64,000 bases of DNA from UBA9676 sp963730065 (GCA_963730065.1 CAVSQL010000024.1:62001-126000); one strand, 5' to 3'. Positions 34,580-44,542 are shown, counted from the first letter of the stretch. Notes: a model not told the origin generated them from the letters alone. Program-made: numbers and translations.

Positions 34580-35155
34580 TCATGCCTCCTGTGCTGGCTC
34601 GCCAGCCGGCTCGGGCTGTGCTGGGTCCCCAGCCGGCTCGGGCCGGAGCTTGGCCGCGGCCCACAGCACCGACTTGACGATGTTCTGGTAGCCGGTGCAG
34701 CGGCAGAGGTTGCCGGACAGCGCCCAGCGCACGTCGTCCTCGGTCGGGTCGGGGTTGGCGTCGAGGAGGGCCTTGGCGGCCAGCATCATGCCCGGGGTGC
34801 AGAACCCGCACTGCAGCCCGTGTTCCTCCTTGAAGCCCTCCTGCAGCGGGTGCAGCTCGCTGGCGGTGGCCAGGCCCTCCACGGTGGTGATCTCATGCCC
34901 GTCGGCCTGCACCGCGAGCATGGTGCACGACTTGATCGCCTTGCCGTCGACGAGCACCGTGCAGGCGCCGCAGTTGGTGGTGTCGCAGCCCATATGGGTG
35001 CCGGTCAGCCCGAGGCCCTGGCGGATCAGGTGGGCGAGCAGCAGCCGGGGCTCCACCTCGGCTATCTTCTTCACGCCGTTGATCGTGAACCTGATCCGGC
35101 GCATGGGGACCTCGCCGGTGGCCTGGTCGCCGAGGTCGTCATACACGGTGGTCAT
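34580..35155 (-). CDS. coxS: CO dehydrogenase small (2Fe-2S) subunit (locus 1)
   Basis: 191 residues. The plant-type cluster ligands are CDTTNCGACTVLVDGK plus a later Cys (KSCTML). The C-terminal cluster uses CGFCTPGMML and CRCTGYQNIV. It relays electrons from the Mo centre to FAD in CoxM. About 16 extra residues precede the usual MRRIRFTING start (internal Met at residue 18 is the alternative), and the tail holds an EPAGDPAQP / EPAGEPAQ repeat. It begins 1 base after the coxM stop. Confidence 0.95.
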   Translation of the reverse strand: MTTVYDDLGDQATGEVPMRRIRFTINGVKKIAEVEPRLLLAHLIRQGLGLTGTHMGCDTTNCGACTVLVDGKAIKSCTMLAVQADGHEITTVEGLATASELHPLQEGFKEEHGLQCGFCTPGMMLAAKALLDANPDPTEDDVRWALSGNLCRCTGYQNIVKSVLWAAAKLRPEPAGDPAQPEPAGEPAQEA

Positions 35156-35156
35156 G

Positions 35157-36032
35157 TCAGGCCGCCCTTTCCGCGGACTCGCCGTCGCGGCTCAGCAGCC
35201 GGACCACGAAGGTGCGCACCATGTGCCGCTTGTATTCCGCGCTGCCGCGGTGATCGGTCCGCGGCCTGGCCGCCTGCGCGGCGAGCTCGGCCGCCTGCTC
35301 GATGCTCTCGGCGGTCAGCGCCTTCCCGGCCAGCGCGCCGGCCGCGGCGGTGGCGGCGATGGTCGATCCGCCGACCCCGGTCAGGGCGATCCCCGCCCGC
35401 CGCACCGTCCCGCCGGAGGTCTCCACCGCCACCGCCACGCCGACGGTCGCGAAGTCGCCGACCCGGCGCTCCAGCTTGAGATAGCCGCCGGAGCGGGTTC
35501 CCTGCGCCGCCGGGATGACGGCCTCCACCGCGATCTCGTCCGGCTCCAGCGTGTTCTCGAACGGCCCGGTGACGAAGTCCGCCATGCCGATCGCGCGCCG
35601 GCCGCCCGGCCCCTGCGCGATCACCGAGCCGCCGAGCGCCGTCACCACTGAGGCCCAGTCGCCCTGGGGGTCGGCGTGGCAGAGCGAGCCGACCAGGGTG
35701 CCACGGTTGCGCACGAGCGGGTCGGCGATCAGCGGCGCGGCCGCGGCCATGGTCGGCTGCGTGCTCTTGAGCAGGTCCGAGTGCTCCAGGTCGGCGTGGC
35801 GGCAGAGCGCGCCGATGCGGAGCGTGCCGTCCGCGTCCGCGCGGTGGTAGTCGAGACCGCCGATGTTGTTGATGTCGACGATCAGTTCCGGCGACGCGAA
35901 GCGCAGCTTCATCAGCGGTACCAGGCTCTGGCCACCGGCCATCACCTTCGCCTCGTCCCCGCCCTCGGTCAGCAGGCTGATCGCCTCGCCGAGCGAACGC
36001 GGTGCCTCGTAACGGAACCGAGACGGATACAT
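35157..36032 (-). CDS. coxM: CO dehydrogenase medium (FAD) subunit (locus 1)
   Basis: 291 residues. FAD-binding loops of the family: VMAGGQSLVPLMKLRFASPE and NRGTLVGSLCHADPQGDWAS. The C-terminus is a CO-dehydrogenase-flavoprotein domain (ALTGVGGSTIAATAAAGALA). It accepts electrons from CoxS and passes them to quinone, probably through CoxG. GGAGGATCGC precedes the ATG. It is the first gene of the minus-strand operon, and the promoter must lie in 36033-36161. Confidence 0.95.
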   Translation of the reverse strand: MYPSRFRYEAPRSLGEAISLLTEGGDEAKVMAGGQSLVPLMKLRFASPELIVDINNIGGLDYHRADADGTLRIGALCRHADLEHSDLLKSTQPTMAAAAPLIADPLVRNRGTLVGSLCHADPQGDWASVVTALGGSVIAQGPGGRRAIGMADFVTGPFENTLEPDEIAVEAVIPAAQGTRSGGYLKLERRVGDFATVGVAVAVETSGGTVRRAGIALTGVGGSTIAATAAAGALAGKALTAESIEQAAELAAQAARPRTDHRGSAEYKRHMVRTFVVRLLSRDGESAERAA

Positions 36033-36161
36033 GCGATCCTCCGATGTCCTTGTCTGGACGTTGTAACGCGGGCCACTGCCTCCCGGCTCAGCGCCGGCCT
36101 GGGCCGGAGCCGTTGCAGCCAGTGGTTTCCGGGGGCGTCGCCGGCCCGGGGAGAAGCGCGT

Positions 36162-36413
36162 TCAGGATGATTCCTGCTCTCGCCGCGCATCCGGGTCGGC
36201 CACGGCCACCGGGAGTGACTCATAGTCGGGGTCCGGGCGCCGTTCCTGGTCCGGCGGCCACGGTCCCGGCACCGGCTGGCCGGCGATCTTGAGATAGTCG
36301 ATCAGCTCGGGCCAGGCCCAGACGGTCGGGCTCTTCCCGGTCTTCGGCGCGTTCTCGATCAGCTCGTACAGGCGCGGATTGCCCTGGCTGTGACCGCTGG
36401 ATTCGATCCGCAT
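36162..36413 (-). CDS. Small hypothetical protein upstream of coxM
   Basis: 83 residues from ATG 36413. RIESSGHSQGNPRLYELIEN, PTVWAWPELIDYLKIAGQPV and a charged disordered tail. It is soluble, with no known family that I can name. Same strand as the cox operon and 130 bases upstream of it, so it may be transcribed with it. Confidence 0.6.
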   Translation of the reverse strand: MRIESSGHSQGNPRLYELIENAPKTGKSPTVWAWPELIDYLKIAGQPVPGPWPPDQERRPDPDYESLPVAVADPDARREQESS

Positions 36414-36669
36414 GGGCACCGCTCCTGGCGTTGGGCGGGCAGCGTGCCGTCGCCCGCGATTCCTCACATGATCTCCTCGCCCGTGTCAACCCCGCAACCG
36501 GCGAATAAGTTCTTGCTTAAGGGACTTCTCACCAGGGCTTACTGGTCCCCCCCGGGGCCGCGAGCCGCCCCGGGGTCTTCCTGGGGCTGGCCGGCGCCGC
36601 CGACGTGCCGTACCAGGCTGTGCGCCGGGTCTGGCCAGCCCGGCAGGCCCCGGGCCCGGGATCGGCCGG

Positions 36670-37623
36670 TCAGCTCCAGATCGTTACGTACACAGGTGGC
36701 CGGAACCGGGACGGCGGCACGCCCTCCGCCGGTGAGCGCATCAGGTACATCGCCTCCGGCGTGCCGAGGAAGCGCCGGAGCGCGCTGGTGGCGGCGCTGC
36801 GGTGCTGGCGGTCCAGCATGCTGACCTGCCAGCAGGCGTCCGTCGGCACGCCGGGCACGTCTACCAGGGACAGCTCGCCCCGGCGCAGCTGCTGGGCCAC
36901 CAGGTGCTCGACCGCCGGTGCCGCACCCCCACCGTCGGCCGCCGCGGCCCAGGCGGCGGTCTGGTTGGGGAACACCCTGATCATGTTCTCGGGAATCCCC
37001 AGCTTGTCCAGCAGCTGCCCGGTGCCGGTGCCGGGGTCGGTACCGGACGGGTCGACCAGCCAGCGCCACTGGCGCGGGTTGCCCCGGAGGCTGGACTGCC
37101 CGGCCGTGACCACGACGACGCGGTACCGGAAGATCGGCTCGGTCACCACCGCCAGCGCCGGGTCATCGGCCACGCTGGGGCTGATCGCGACATCGGCCAG
37201 CCGGTTGGCGACCAGCACCCCCATCTCTTTGGTCACCGCCACGCCGACCGACACCTCGACCGAGCCCGGGTACCGGCGGGTGAACGCCTCCATCAGCGGG
37301 CCGATCACGAACTCCGCGACGGTTGAGGTGGCGACCACCCGCAGCTGCTCGGGCGCGCCCTGCGCGGCGCGGACCGCCGCGTGCGCCTCGGCGCCGAGCA
37401 CCACGATCTGCGAGGCGGAGGAGAGCAGCCGGGAGCCGCCGGCGGTCAGCGTCATCCCCCCCGGGCCGCGGGTCAGCAGCTGGTCGCCCAGGTGCTGGCG
37501 GAGAGCCGACAGGGCCTGGGACACCGCTGGCTCGCTGACGCCGAGCGCGTTCGCGGCGGCGGTCACCGAGCCCAGCCGGGCGACCAGCACAAACGCGTTC
37601 AGCTGCGTGAGGGTCATAACCAT
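36670..37623 (-). CDS. LysR-family transcriptional regulator
   Basis: 317 residues. The N-terminal HTH is LTQLNAFVLVARLGSVTAAA with GVSEPAVSQALSALRQHLGD. The effector domain starts LRVVATSTVAEFVIGPLMEA. Start is ATG 37623 or 37617. It is transcribed away from coxM of locus 2, with 77 bases between the two starts. LysR proteins usually control the divergent neighbour, so it probably controls locus 2 and perhaps locus 1. No defined T-N11-A box can be singled out. Confidence 0.88.
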   Translation of the reverse strand: MVMTLTQLNAFVLVARLGSVTAAANALGVSEPAVSQALSALRQHLGDQLLTRGPGGMTLTAGGSRLLSSASQIVVLGAEAHAAVRAAQGAPEQLRVVATSTVAEFVIGPLMEAFTRRYPGSVEVSVGVAVTKEMGVLVANRLADVAISPSVADDPALAVVTEPIFRYRVVVVTAGQSSLRGNPRQWRWLVDPSGTDPGTGTGQLLDKLGIPENMIRVFPNQTAAWAAAADGGGAAPAVEHLVAQQLRRGELSLVDVPGVPTDACWQVSMLDRQHRSAATSALRRFLGTPEAMYLMRSPAEGVPPSRFRPPVYVTIWS

Positions 37624-37700
37624 CCCATTATCACCGCGCGGGCCACCGGCGTTTGCCCTCGTAGACTGCTCACGCGGGCCAGGATCGGAGGGAGGGGCGC

Positions 37701-38567
37701 ATGCAGGTGCCGGCGCATGTCGAGTACGAGAAGGCATCCAGCGTCGAGCACGCGCTCAGCCTGCTCGCCAGGTACGGCCCGGAGGCGCGGATCCTGGCCG
37801 GCGGGCACAGCCTGATCCCGATGATGAAGCTGCGGCTCGCGCAGCCGGAGACCCTGATCGACATCAACGGGCTCAGCGAGCTGTCCTATCTCGAAGTCAA
37901 CGGCGGTGAGCTGCGGATCGGGGCGCTGACCAGGCATGCGCAGCTGCTCGACTCGGCCGCCGCGAGCGAGCACTTCGCGATCCTCCACGACGCCGAGAAG
38001 GTGATCGCCGATCCCGTCGTGCGCAACTGGGGAACGGTCGGTGGCTCCCTCTGCCAGGCCGACCCGTCCGAGGACCTGTCGGCGGCGTTCGCGGCGCTGA
38101 AGGCCCGCATGGTCATCCACGGCCCGGACGGCAGCCGGACGGTATCGGCCCGGGAGTTCCACACCGGTCCCTACGAGACCGTGGTCGGCGCGGGCGAGAT
38201 GCTCACCGAGATCCGGATCCCGATCTCGCCGGGCGGCGGCAGCGCCTACGAGAAGGTGGGCCGCCGGGTCGGGGACTGGCCGGTGGGCGCGGCCGGGGTG
38301 GCCATCTGGCTGGCCGGCGACGTGGTGGCCGATGCCGGGATCGGGCTCACCGCGGTCGGCGCGCGCCAGTTCGCGGCGCCGGAGGCCGAGGAGTTCCTGC
38401 GCGGCGCGCCCCCCACCGACGAGAGCTTCGCCCGGGCCGGTGAGATCGCCGCCGGGCACTGCCGGCCCGTGTCCGATCAGCGCGGACCCGCCGACTACAA
38501 GCGGCATCTGGCCGCCGAGCTCACCGTGCGCGCCCTGCGCGTCGCGATGCGCCGGGCGCAAGGGTAG
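37701..38567 (+). CDS. coxM: CO dehydrogenase medium (FAD) subunit (locus 2)
   Basis: 288 residues with GGAGGGAGGGG before the ATG. Flavin loops are ILAGGHSLIPMMKLRLAQPE and NWGTVGGSLCQADPSEDLSA. It has the family's length and C-terminal domain. Clearly diverged from the locus 1 copy, so the two loci are not a recent duplication. First gene of the plus-strand cox operon, divergent from the LysR gene. Confidence 0.94.
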   Translation: MQVPAHVEYEKASSVEHALSLLARYGPEARILAGGHSLIPMMKLRLAQPETLIDINGLSELSYLEVNGGELRIGALTRHAQLLDSAAASEHFAILHDAEKVIADPVVRNWGTVGGSLCQADPSEDLSAAFAALKARMVIHGPDGSRTVSAREFHTGPYETVVGAGEMLTEIRIPISPGGGSAYEKVGRRVGDWPVGAAGVAIWLAGDVVADAGIGLTAVGARQFAAPEAEEFLRGAPPTDESFARAGEIAAGHCRPVSDQRGPADYKRHLAAELTVRALRVAMRRAQG

Positions 38568-38751
38568 GCCATGTCTCGTAGATCCCCAGCCTGCTGCGCG
38601 GCCGCCGGACGGGCGTCTCGCGGCGTTGTCGTCGTCGCCGATAGCTCCACTGTCGGCTCCTCCTCCGCCTTGCGATCCCCCACCCGCCTCCCCGTCCCCC
38701 TTCATGGCGCCGCTCGCGACGGCTTGGATCCACGAGACACGGCGTGCTGAC

Positions 38752-39258
38752 GTGCAGATCACCGTGACCGTCAACGATGCAGTGTTCACCCGTGAGGTGG
38801 AGCCGCGGCTCCTGCTGATCCACTTCCTGCGCGATGAGCTCGGGCTCACCGGCTCGCACTGGGGCTGCGACACCTCGAACTGCGGCGCCTGCGTGGTCTG
38901 GATGGACGAGCTGCCGGTGAAGTCGTGCACGGTGCTCGCGGCCATGGCCGATGGCCGCCAGGTGCTCACGGTGGAAGGCATGGAACGGAATGGCCGGCTC
39001 GACCCGGTCCAGGAGGGTTTCACCCGCTGCCACGGGCTCCAGTGCGGGTTCTGCACGCCGGGCATGATGCTGACCGCCCGCTGGCTGCTCGATCACAACC
39101 CGGACCCGACGCCGGCGCAGATCCGTGAGGCGCTGTCCGGCCAGGTCTGCCGGTGCACGGGCTACGAGAACATCGTGCGGTCGGTCCAGTGGGCAGCGCA
39201 GCACCATGACGGCGACGACCACGGCGGCCACCGTTCGGCGCCTGGGAGGGCCGGGTGA
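38752..39258 (+). CDS. coxS: CO dehydrogenase small (2Fe-2S) subunit (locus 2)
   Basis: 168 residues from GTG 38752. An ATG at 38704 would add 16 residues. Both lack a strong ribosome site. Cluster ligands: CDTSNCGACVVWMDE and KSCTVL, then CGFCTPGMML and CRCTGYENIV. Role as for the locus 1 subunit. A gap of 185 bases after coxM is unusually long for a cox operon, and 38568-38750 has no gene. Confidence 0.92.
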   Translation: MQITVTVNDAVFTREVEPRLLLIHFLRDELGLTGSHWGCDTSNCGACVVWMDELPVKSCTVLAAMADGRQVLTVEGMERNGRLDPVQEGFTRCHGLQCGFCTPGMMLTARWLLDHNPDPTPAQIREALSGQVCRCTGYENIVRSVQWAAQHHDGDDHGGHRSAPGRAG

Positions 39259-39381
39259 GGCCGCGGGCGCCGGGCCACGGCTCTTGCCGGCGCGCCTCCG
39301 GTACGACCCAGCGTCAGCGGTGTCCCGGCGCCGAGGACCGCCTCCCGATGCCAGCGAAGCGCCCGCGAGGGAGGCAATGAA

Positions 39382-41751
39382 ATGAGTGCCGCGGAGGCGA
39401 ACGGGGCGTACGGGCCGGTCCCGCGCAAAGAAGATGCCCGCTTCATCCGCGGCCGGGGCGTGTTCGTCGACGACATCCAGCTGCCCGGCATGCTGTACGG
39501 CGCGATCCTGCGCAGCCCCTTCCCCCACGCCAGGATCACCGCGATCGACACCGTGGCGGCGCAGGCCCACCCGCGGGTCGAGGCCGTGTTCACGGGGCAG
39601 GACCTGGCCGGGCTCGGGCTGGCCTGGATGCCCACAATCTCCCAGGATGCGCAGGCCGTCCTGGCCACCGACAAGGTGCGCTTCCAGGGCCAGGAGGTCG
39701 CGTTCGTGGTGGCCCAGGACCGGTACTCGGCCCGCGACGCGCTGGAGCTGATCCACGTCGAGTACGAGCCGCTGCCGGCGGTGGCCGACGCCGCGCGGGC
39801 GCTCGACCCCGGTGCCCCGGTCATCCGCGACGACCTGCCGGGCAAGGCCGACAACCACATCTTCGACTGGGAGGCGGGCGACAAGGCGGCCACGGACGCG
39901 GTTTTCGCCGCCGCGGACGTCGTGGTCAGCCAGGACATGCTCTACCCGCGCTCGCATCCCGCCCCGCTGGAGACCTGCGGCATGGTGGCCGACATGGACC
40001 CGGTCAGCGGCCGGCTGACCCTGTGGTCCACGTCCCAGGCCCCGCACGCGCACCGCACGGTCTACGCGCTCGTGGTCGGCCTCCCCGAGCACAAGATCCG
40101 GGTGGTCTCCCCCGACATCGGCGGTGGTTTCGGGAACAAGGCCCCCATCTACCCCGGCTACGTCTGCGCCATCGTCGGCTCCATGAAGACCGGCAGGCCG
40201 GTCAAGTGGGTCGAGGACCGGTCGGAGAACCTGATGTCCACCGCGTTCGCCCGCGACTACCACATGCGGGGGGAGATCGCCGCCACCTCCGACGGCCGGG
40301 TCCTGGGCCTGCGGGCCAGGGTGCTCGCCGACCACGGCGCCTTCAACGCGACCGCCCAGCCGACCAAGTACCCGGCCGGGTTCTTCCACATCTTCACCGG
40401 CTCCTACGACCTGCGGGCCGCGCACTGCCAGGTGACCGCCGTCTACACGAACAAGGCACCCGGCGGGGTCGCCTACTCCTGCTCGTTCCGCATTACCGAG
40501 GCGGTGTACCTGGTCGAGCGGATGATGGACGTCCTGGCCCGCGAGCTCGGCATGGACCCGGCCGAGCTGCGGATGAAGAATCTGCTGCGGCCCGAGCAGT
40601 TCCCCTACACCACCCCGTCCGGCTGGGAGTACGACTCCGGCGACTACCCGCGCGCGCTGACGCTGGCGATGGACATCGCCGGATACGACGAGCTGCGCCG
40701 CGAGCAGGCCGCGAAACGGGAACGCGGCGAGTACATGGGCATCGGGATCAGCTTCTTCACCGAGGGAGTCGGCGCGGGCCCCCGGTCGCACATGGACATC
40801 CTCGGGCTCGGCATGGCCGACGGGGCCAGCCTGCGGGTCCACCCGACCGGCACGGCCGTCCTCGGTGTCTCCTGCCAGACCCAGGGGCAGGGCCACGAGA
40901 CCACGTTCGCCCAGATCGTCGCGCACGAGCTCGGCCTGTCCCCGGACGACATCGAGGTCGTCCACGGCGACACCGACCGGACGCCTTTCGGCCTGGGCAC
41001 CTACGGGTCCCGGTCCACCCCGGTCTCCGGCGCGGCCGCGGCCATGGTCGCCCGCAAGGTCCGGGAGCGCGCCCGGTTCGTCGCCGCGGCGATGCTCGAG
41101 GCCTCACCGGACGATCTGGAGTGGGCCGCCGGCAAGTGGCAGGTGCGCGGCGACCCGGACCAGGCCAAGGGCATCCCCGAGATCGCGATGGCCGCCCACT
41201 CCAGCCTGGAGCTGCCCGCCGGGATCGAGGGCCACCTGGACGCGGAGGTCGTCTACAACCCGCCGAACCTCACCTTCCCGTTCGGCGCGTACATCTGCGT
41301 CACCGACGTGGACGCGGGCACCGGCCAGGTCACGGTCCGCCGGTTCATCGCCGTGGACGACTGCGGGGTGCAGATCAACCCGATGATCGTCGAAGGGCAG
41401 GTGCACGGCGGCCTCGCGGACGGGGTCGGCATGGCCCTCATGCAGGTCATCGCGTTCGACGCCCAGGGCAACTGCCTCGGCGGCTCGTTCATGGACTACC
41501 TGCTGCCAACGTCGGTGGAATGCCCGTCCTGGGAGCTGGCCGAGACCGTCACGCCCTCGCCGCACCACCCGATCGGCGCCAAGGGGATCGGCGAGTCGGC
41601 CACCGTCGGCTCCCCGCCGGCCATCGTGAACTCGGTGATGGACGCGCTGGCGCCGCTCGGCGTCGTGCACGCCGACATGCCCCTCACCCCGGCCAACGTG
41701 TGGTCGGCCATCCAGGGACGCCGGCTCCGGACCGATCTGTCCCTCACCTGA
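39382..41751 (+). CDS. coxL: Aerobic CO dehydrogenase large subunit, form I (locus 2)
   Basis: 789 residues with GGGAGGCAATGAA before the ATG. The active-site loop is GGVAYSCSFRITEA. It keeps the AYxCSFR form I pattern, with Ser where locus 1 has Arg. Other motifs: SPDIGGGFGNKAPIYPG and GAKGIGESATVGSP with the catalytic Glu. It would oxidise CO as in locus 1. Differences around the active loop and the absence of a dedicated coxG or xdhC suggest a different affinity or a shared maturation route. Confidence 0.95.
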   Translation: MSAAEANGAYGPVPRKEDARFIRGRGVFVDDIQLPGMLYGAILRSPFPHARITAIDTVAAQAHPRVEAVFTGQDLAGLGLAWMPTISQDAQAVLATDKVRFQGQEVAFVVAQDRYSARDALELIHVEYEPLPAVADAARALDPGAPVIRDDLPGKADNHIFDWEAGDKAATDAVFAAADVVVSQDMLYPRSHPAPLETCGMVADMDPVSGRLTLWSTSQAPHAHRTVYALVVGLPEHKIRVVSPDIGGGFGNKAPIYPGYVCAIVGSMKTGRPVKWVEDRSENLMSTAFARDYHMRGEIAATSDGRVLGLRARVLADHGAFNATAQPTKYPAGFFHIFTGSYDLRAAHCQVTAVYTNKAPGGVAYSCSFRITEAVYLVERMMDVLARELGMDPAELRMKNLLRPEQFPYTTPSGWEYDSGDYPRALTLAMDIAGYDELRREQAAKRERGEYMGIGISFFTEGVGAGPRSHMDILGLGMADGASLRVHPTGTAVLGVSCQTQGQGHETTFAQIVAHELGLSPDDIEVVHGDTDRTPFGLGTYGSRSTPVSGAAAAMVARKVRERARFVAAAMLEASPDDLEWAAGKWQVRGDPDQAKGIPEIAMAAHSSLELPAGIEGHLDAEVVYNPPNLTFPFGAYICVTDVDAGTGQVTVRRFIAVDDCGVQINPMIVEGQVHGGLADGVGMALMQVIAFDAQGNCLGGSFMDYLLPTSVECPSWELAETVTPSPHHPIGAKGIGESATVGSPPAIVNSVMDALAPLGVVHADMPLTPANVWSAIQGRRLRTDLSLT

Positions 41752-41862
41752 GGTGGCAGCGTGGGACATGACGCAGGCACCGCCGTTAGGCATGAATCGG
41801 GCTGCGGGCGGCGGTATGAATCAAGCACGCGGCCGCGTGCAGCATGATAGGCACATGCGGGT

Positions 41863-42777
41863 ATGTCAGCTGGTGCTCCGGGGATGAGTGATCTCGCGGA
41901 GCGGATTCCGGACGTTACGGCGTTGCTGACCGCGCTCGACGCCACTGGGTACCTGGCGGACGAAGCGCTCGGGACGGCGCTCTTCCTGGCCGCGCGGATG
42001 GGGCAGCCCATCCTGCTGGAAGGTGAGCCGGGGGTGGGCAAGACCGAGGCGGCCAAGGCGCTGGCCGAGGCGCTGGGGACCCCGCTGCTGCGGCTCCAGT
42101 GCTATGAGGGCCTGACCTCGTCGGAGGCGCTGTACGAGTGGAACTACCCGCGCCAGCTGCTGGCGATCCGGCTGGCCGAGGCGCGGGGCGAGACGCTGCG
42201 GGACGCCGACCTGTTCAGCGAGGAGTACCTGCTCGCCCGGCCGCTGCTGGCCGCGCTCGACCACCCGGGCCCGCTCCCGGCGGTGCTGCTGATCGACGAG
42301 GTGGACCGGGGCGACGACGAGTTCGAGGCGTTCCTGTTCGAGATGCTCGCCGAAGCCGCGGTGACCATCCCGGAGCTGGGGACCCGCCGCGCCCACTTCC
42401 CCCCGGTCGTGGTGCTGACCTCCAACCGGACCCGGGACCTGCATGACGCGCTGAAACGGCGCTGCCTGTACCACTGGATCGACTACCCGGACGACGGACG
42501 GGTGGCGGCCATCATCCGGCGGCGGGTGCCCGCCACCGCCGAGCCGCTCGCCGGGCAGGTGGCCCGCGGCGTCGCCCGGCTGCGCGAGCTGGACCTGGCC
42601 AAGCCACCCGGGGTGGCCGAGGCCATCAGCTGGGCCCAGGCCCTGCAGGTGCTGGGCACCGACGGCCTGAACCGGGTGTCGGCGGAACGGACCGCGGGAG
42701 CGGTGCTGAAGTACTCCGAGGATCTGCGGACGGCCCGCGCCGCCGGTTACGGCGGGCTGGCCGACGGTGATGACTGA
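41863..42777 (+). CDS. coxD: CoxD-type MoxR AAA+ ATPase (locus 2)
   Basis: 304 residues. Walker A GEPGVGKTEAAKAL, Walker B LLIDEVDRGDDEFEAFLFEM, sensor VVLTSNRTRDLHDALKRR. Close in layout to the 26086 copy but clearly diverged. The start may be ATG 41863 or ATG 41884. It overlaps coxE by 11 bases, so the pair is co-translated. It matures the Cu-Mo centre of the locus 2 enzyme with its VWA partner. Confidence 0.9.
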   Translation: MSAGAPGMSDLAERIPDVTALLTALDATGYLADEALGTALFLAARMGQPILLEGEPGVGKTEAAKALAEALGTPLLRLQCYEGLTSSEALYEWNYPRQLLAIRLAEARGETLRDADLFSEEYLLARPLLAALDHPGPLPAVLLIDEVDRGDDEFEAFLFEMLAEAAVTIPELGTRRAHFPPVVVLTSNRTRDLHDALKRRCLYHWIDYPDDGRVAAIIRRRVPATAEPLAGQVARGVARLRELDLAKPPGVAEAISWAQALQVLGTDGLNRVSAERTAGAVLKYSEDLRTARAAGYGGLADGDD

Positions 42778-44122
42778 CGACCTGGCCCTGACCGCCGCCC
42801 GGTTCGGCACGGCCCTGCGCGCCGCCGGGGTACCGGCTGATCCCGGCCGGTGCCAGCGGTTCGCACGGGCCGTCACCGTGGCCCGCCCGGCCACCGGCCG
42901 CGCTCTCTACCTGTGCGCCCTCGCCACCCTGATCTCCACTCAGGCGCAGATCGAGGCACTGGACCGGGTGTTCGGCGAGATGTTCGGCGGCCTCGGCGAC
43001 GAGGCGCCCCGGCCGGCCGGCCCGCAATCCCCGGGCGCGCCGGACGCCCGGCCGCAAGCCGACGGCCCGTCACCCGCTGACCTGCTGGCCCAGGCGGCCA
43101 ACGCCGCCCGCACGCACGCCGCCCAGGAACGGCCGCCGGACCCCGCCGATGAGCAGGCGCCGGACCAGGATGAGGGCCCGCAGGGAAGCCCGGAGGCGGA
43201 CAAGGGCTGGCTCCGGGCCGAGTCGCTGGCCGAGGGCGAGGACGAGGACCCCGAAGCCAGCCCGGAGGAAGACGGCCAGGGCGCCCGGGCCGCGCTCGCC
43301 AGCGCCACGGAACGGCTCGCGGGCAAGGACTTCGCCGAGCTTTCCCCGGCCGAGCTGCTGATGCTGTCCGGGCTCATGCGCAAGCTCACCCTCGCGGTGC
43401 CGCTGCGCCGGTCCCGCCGCCCCCGGCCCACCGCGCACGGCGGCCGCACGGACCTGCGGGCGACGTTGCGCTACGCCCGGCGCACGGGCGGTCATCCGGT
43501 CCGGCTGGCCCGGCGGGCGCCGCTGATGGAGCCGCGGCGGCTCGTGGTGCTCTGCGACATCTCCGGGTCGATGGAGCCGTACGCGCGGGCCATGCTGCAA
43601 CTGCTGTACTGCGCGGCCGGCGGGGCGGAGGCCGAGGTCTTCACGTTCGCCACCCGGCTCACCCGGATCACCGGCACCCTGGCCCACGCCCGGCCCGCCG
43701 TCGCGCTCCAGCAGGCCGGCCAGGCGGCACCCGACTGGCTGGGCGGGACCAGGATCGGGGAGTCGATCAAGGACTTCAACAACAACTACGGGCGCCGGGG
43801 CATGGCCCGCGGCGCGGTCGTCGTCATCATCTCCGACGGCTGGGACACCGGCGACCCGGAGATCCTGGGCCGTGAGATGGAGCGGCTGTCGCGGGTGGCA
43901 CACCGGATCGTGTGGGTGAACCCGCGCACACAGAGCTCCGAATACCGCCCGCTGGCCGGCGGGATGGCGGCGGCCTGGCCCTACTGCGACGCGGTGGTGA
44001 GCGCCCACACCCTGCACGCCCTGGACGACCTCACCGCCGCCCTGGCACACCCCGGCCGGCGCGAGCCGCTGCCCGCCGACCGGCTGCACACCTCACCGGT
44101 GCCGCCGCCGCCCAAGTTGTGA
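42767..44122 (+). CDS. coxE: CoxE VWA-domain protein (locus 2)
   Basis: 451 residues from GTG 42767 (ATG 42770 possible). An acidic, disordered centre (EGEDEDPEASPEEDGQG) not present in the locus 1 copy separates a helical N-terminus from the VWA domain. Metal site: LCDISGSM, GGTRIGESI, ISDGWDTGD. Partner of the preceding MoxR ATPase. It closes the plus-strand cox operon. Confidence 0.9.
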   Translation: MMTDDLALTAARFGTALRAAGVPADPGRCQRFARAVTVARPATGRALYLCALATLISTQAQIEALDRVFGEMFGGLGDEAPRPAGPQSPGAPDARPQADGPSPADLLAQAANAARTHAAQERPPDPADEQAPDQDEGPQGSPEADKGWLRAESLAEGEDEDPEASPEEDGQGARAALASATERLAGKDFAELSPAELLMLSGLMRKLTLAVPLRRSRRPRPTAHGGRTDLRATLRYARRTGGHPVRLARRAPLMEPRRLVVLCDISGSMEPYARAMLQLLYCAAGGAEAEVFTFATRLTRITGTLAHARPAVALQQAGQAAPDWLGGTRIGESIKDFNNNYGRRGMARGAVVVIISDGWDTGDPEILGREMERLSRVAHRIVWVNPRTQSSEYRPLAGGMAAAWPYCDAVVSAHTLHALDDLTAALAHPGRREPLPADRLHTSPVPPPPKL

Positions 44123-44174
44123 GGCCTTGCTGCCGTCCCTGAACCAAGCTCATGATCACGGGAAGGCCGGCCCC

Positions 44175-44469
44175 TCAGCAGGCCAGGCGCGGGAAACTGG
44201 GCTGGGCGCCGGCCGGGAAAAACTCGAGGCGCAACGAGCCGGACCTGGGGATGAGGATCGCGACGCCTTGGCCGGGAGTCCACGCCGAAGGCACAAACAG
44301 GTACTGACCGCCGGATTCGAGCATGAGCTTGAGACCGTCGTAGCGGAAGCGGTAGGCAGCCTGTGAGTCCCGGCAGCGTACCTCGCGGACGCCGGGGGCG
44401 TGCAGGCTCAGGCTGCGCTGGCTGTAGACGACGACGCTGGGGTAGGAGGGCAGGTCCCCGTGTTATATG
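44175..44469 (-). pseudogene. Remnant of an unrecognised membrane/hypothetical gene
   Basis: The minus strand is open from about 44469, reading DLPSYPSVVVYSQRSLSL, YRFRYDGLKLMLESGGQYLF and LRLEFFPAGAQPSF, to a stop at 44175. It has clear protein character but a TAA lies directly upstream and no start codon fits, so the N-terminus has been lost. Family not identified. Confidence 0.5.
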
Positions 44470-44502
44470 AGGCTAATGCGGCCCTTGATGTAAGTGGGCT
44501 CT

Positions 44503-44542
44503 ATTTGCCTGGGGCGGTCCCGATTTGCCTGGGGCGGTCCCG
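44503..44542 (+). repeat. 20-bp perfect tandem duplication
   Basis: ATTTGCCTGGGGCGGTCCCG occurs at 44503-44522 and immediately again at 44523-44542. It lies between the dead fragment and the ABC-F gene. Probably a replication slip. Confidence 0.9.

Noticed and set aside
38521..40965. 814-residue minus-strand ORF
   Set aside because: It is antisense to coxS and coxL of locus 2, which carry all expected motifs on the plus strand.
40023..41771. 582-residue plus-strand ORF within coxL of locus 2
   Set aside because: It is an Arg/Gly/His-rich alternative frame of coxL with no domain character.
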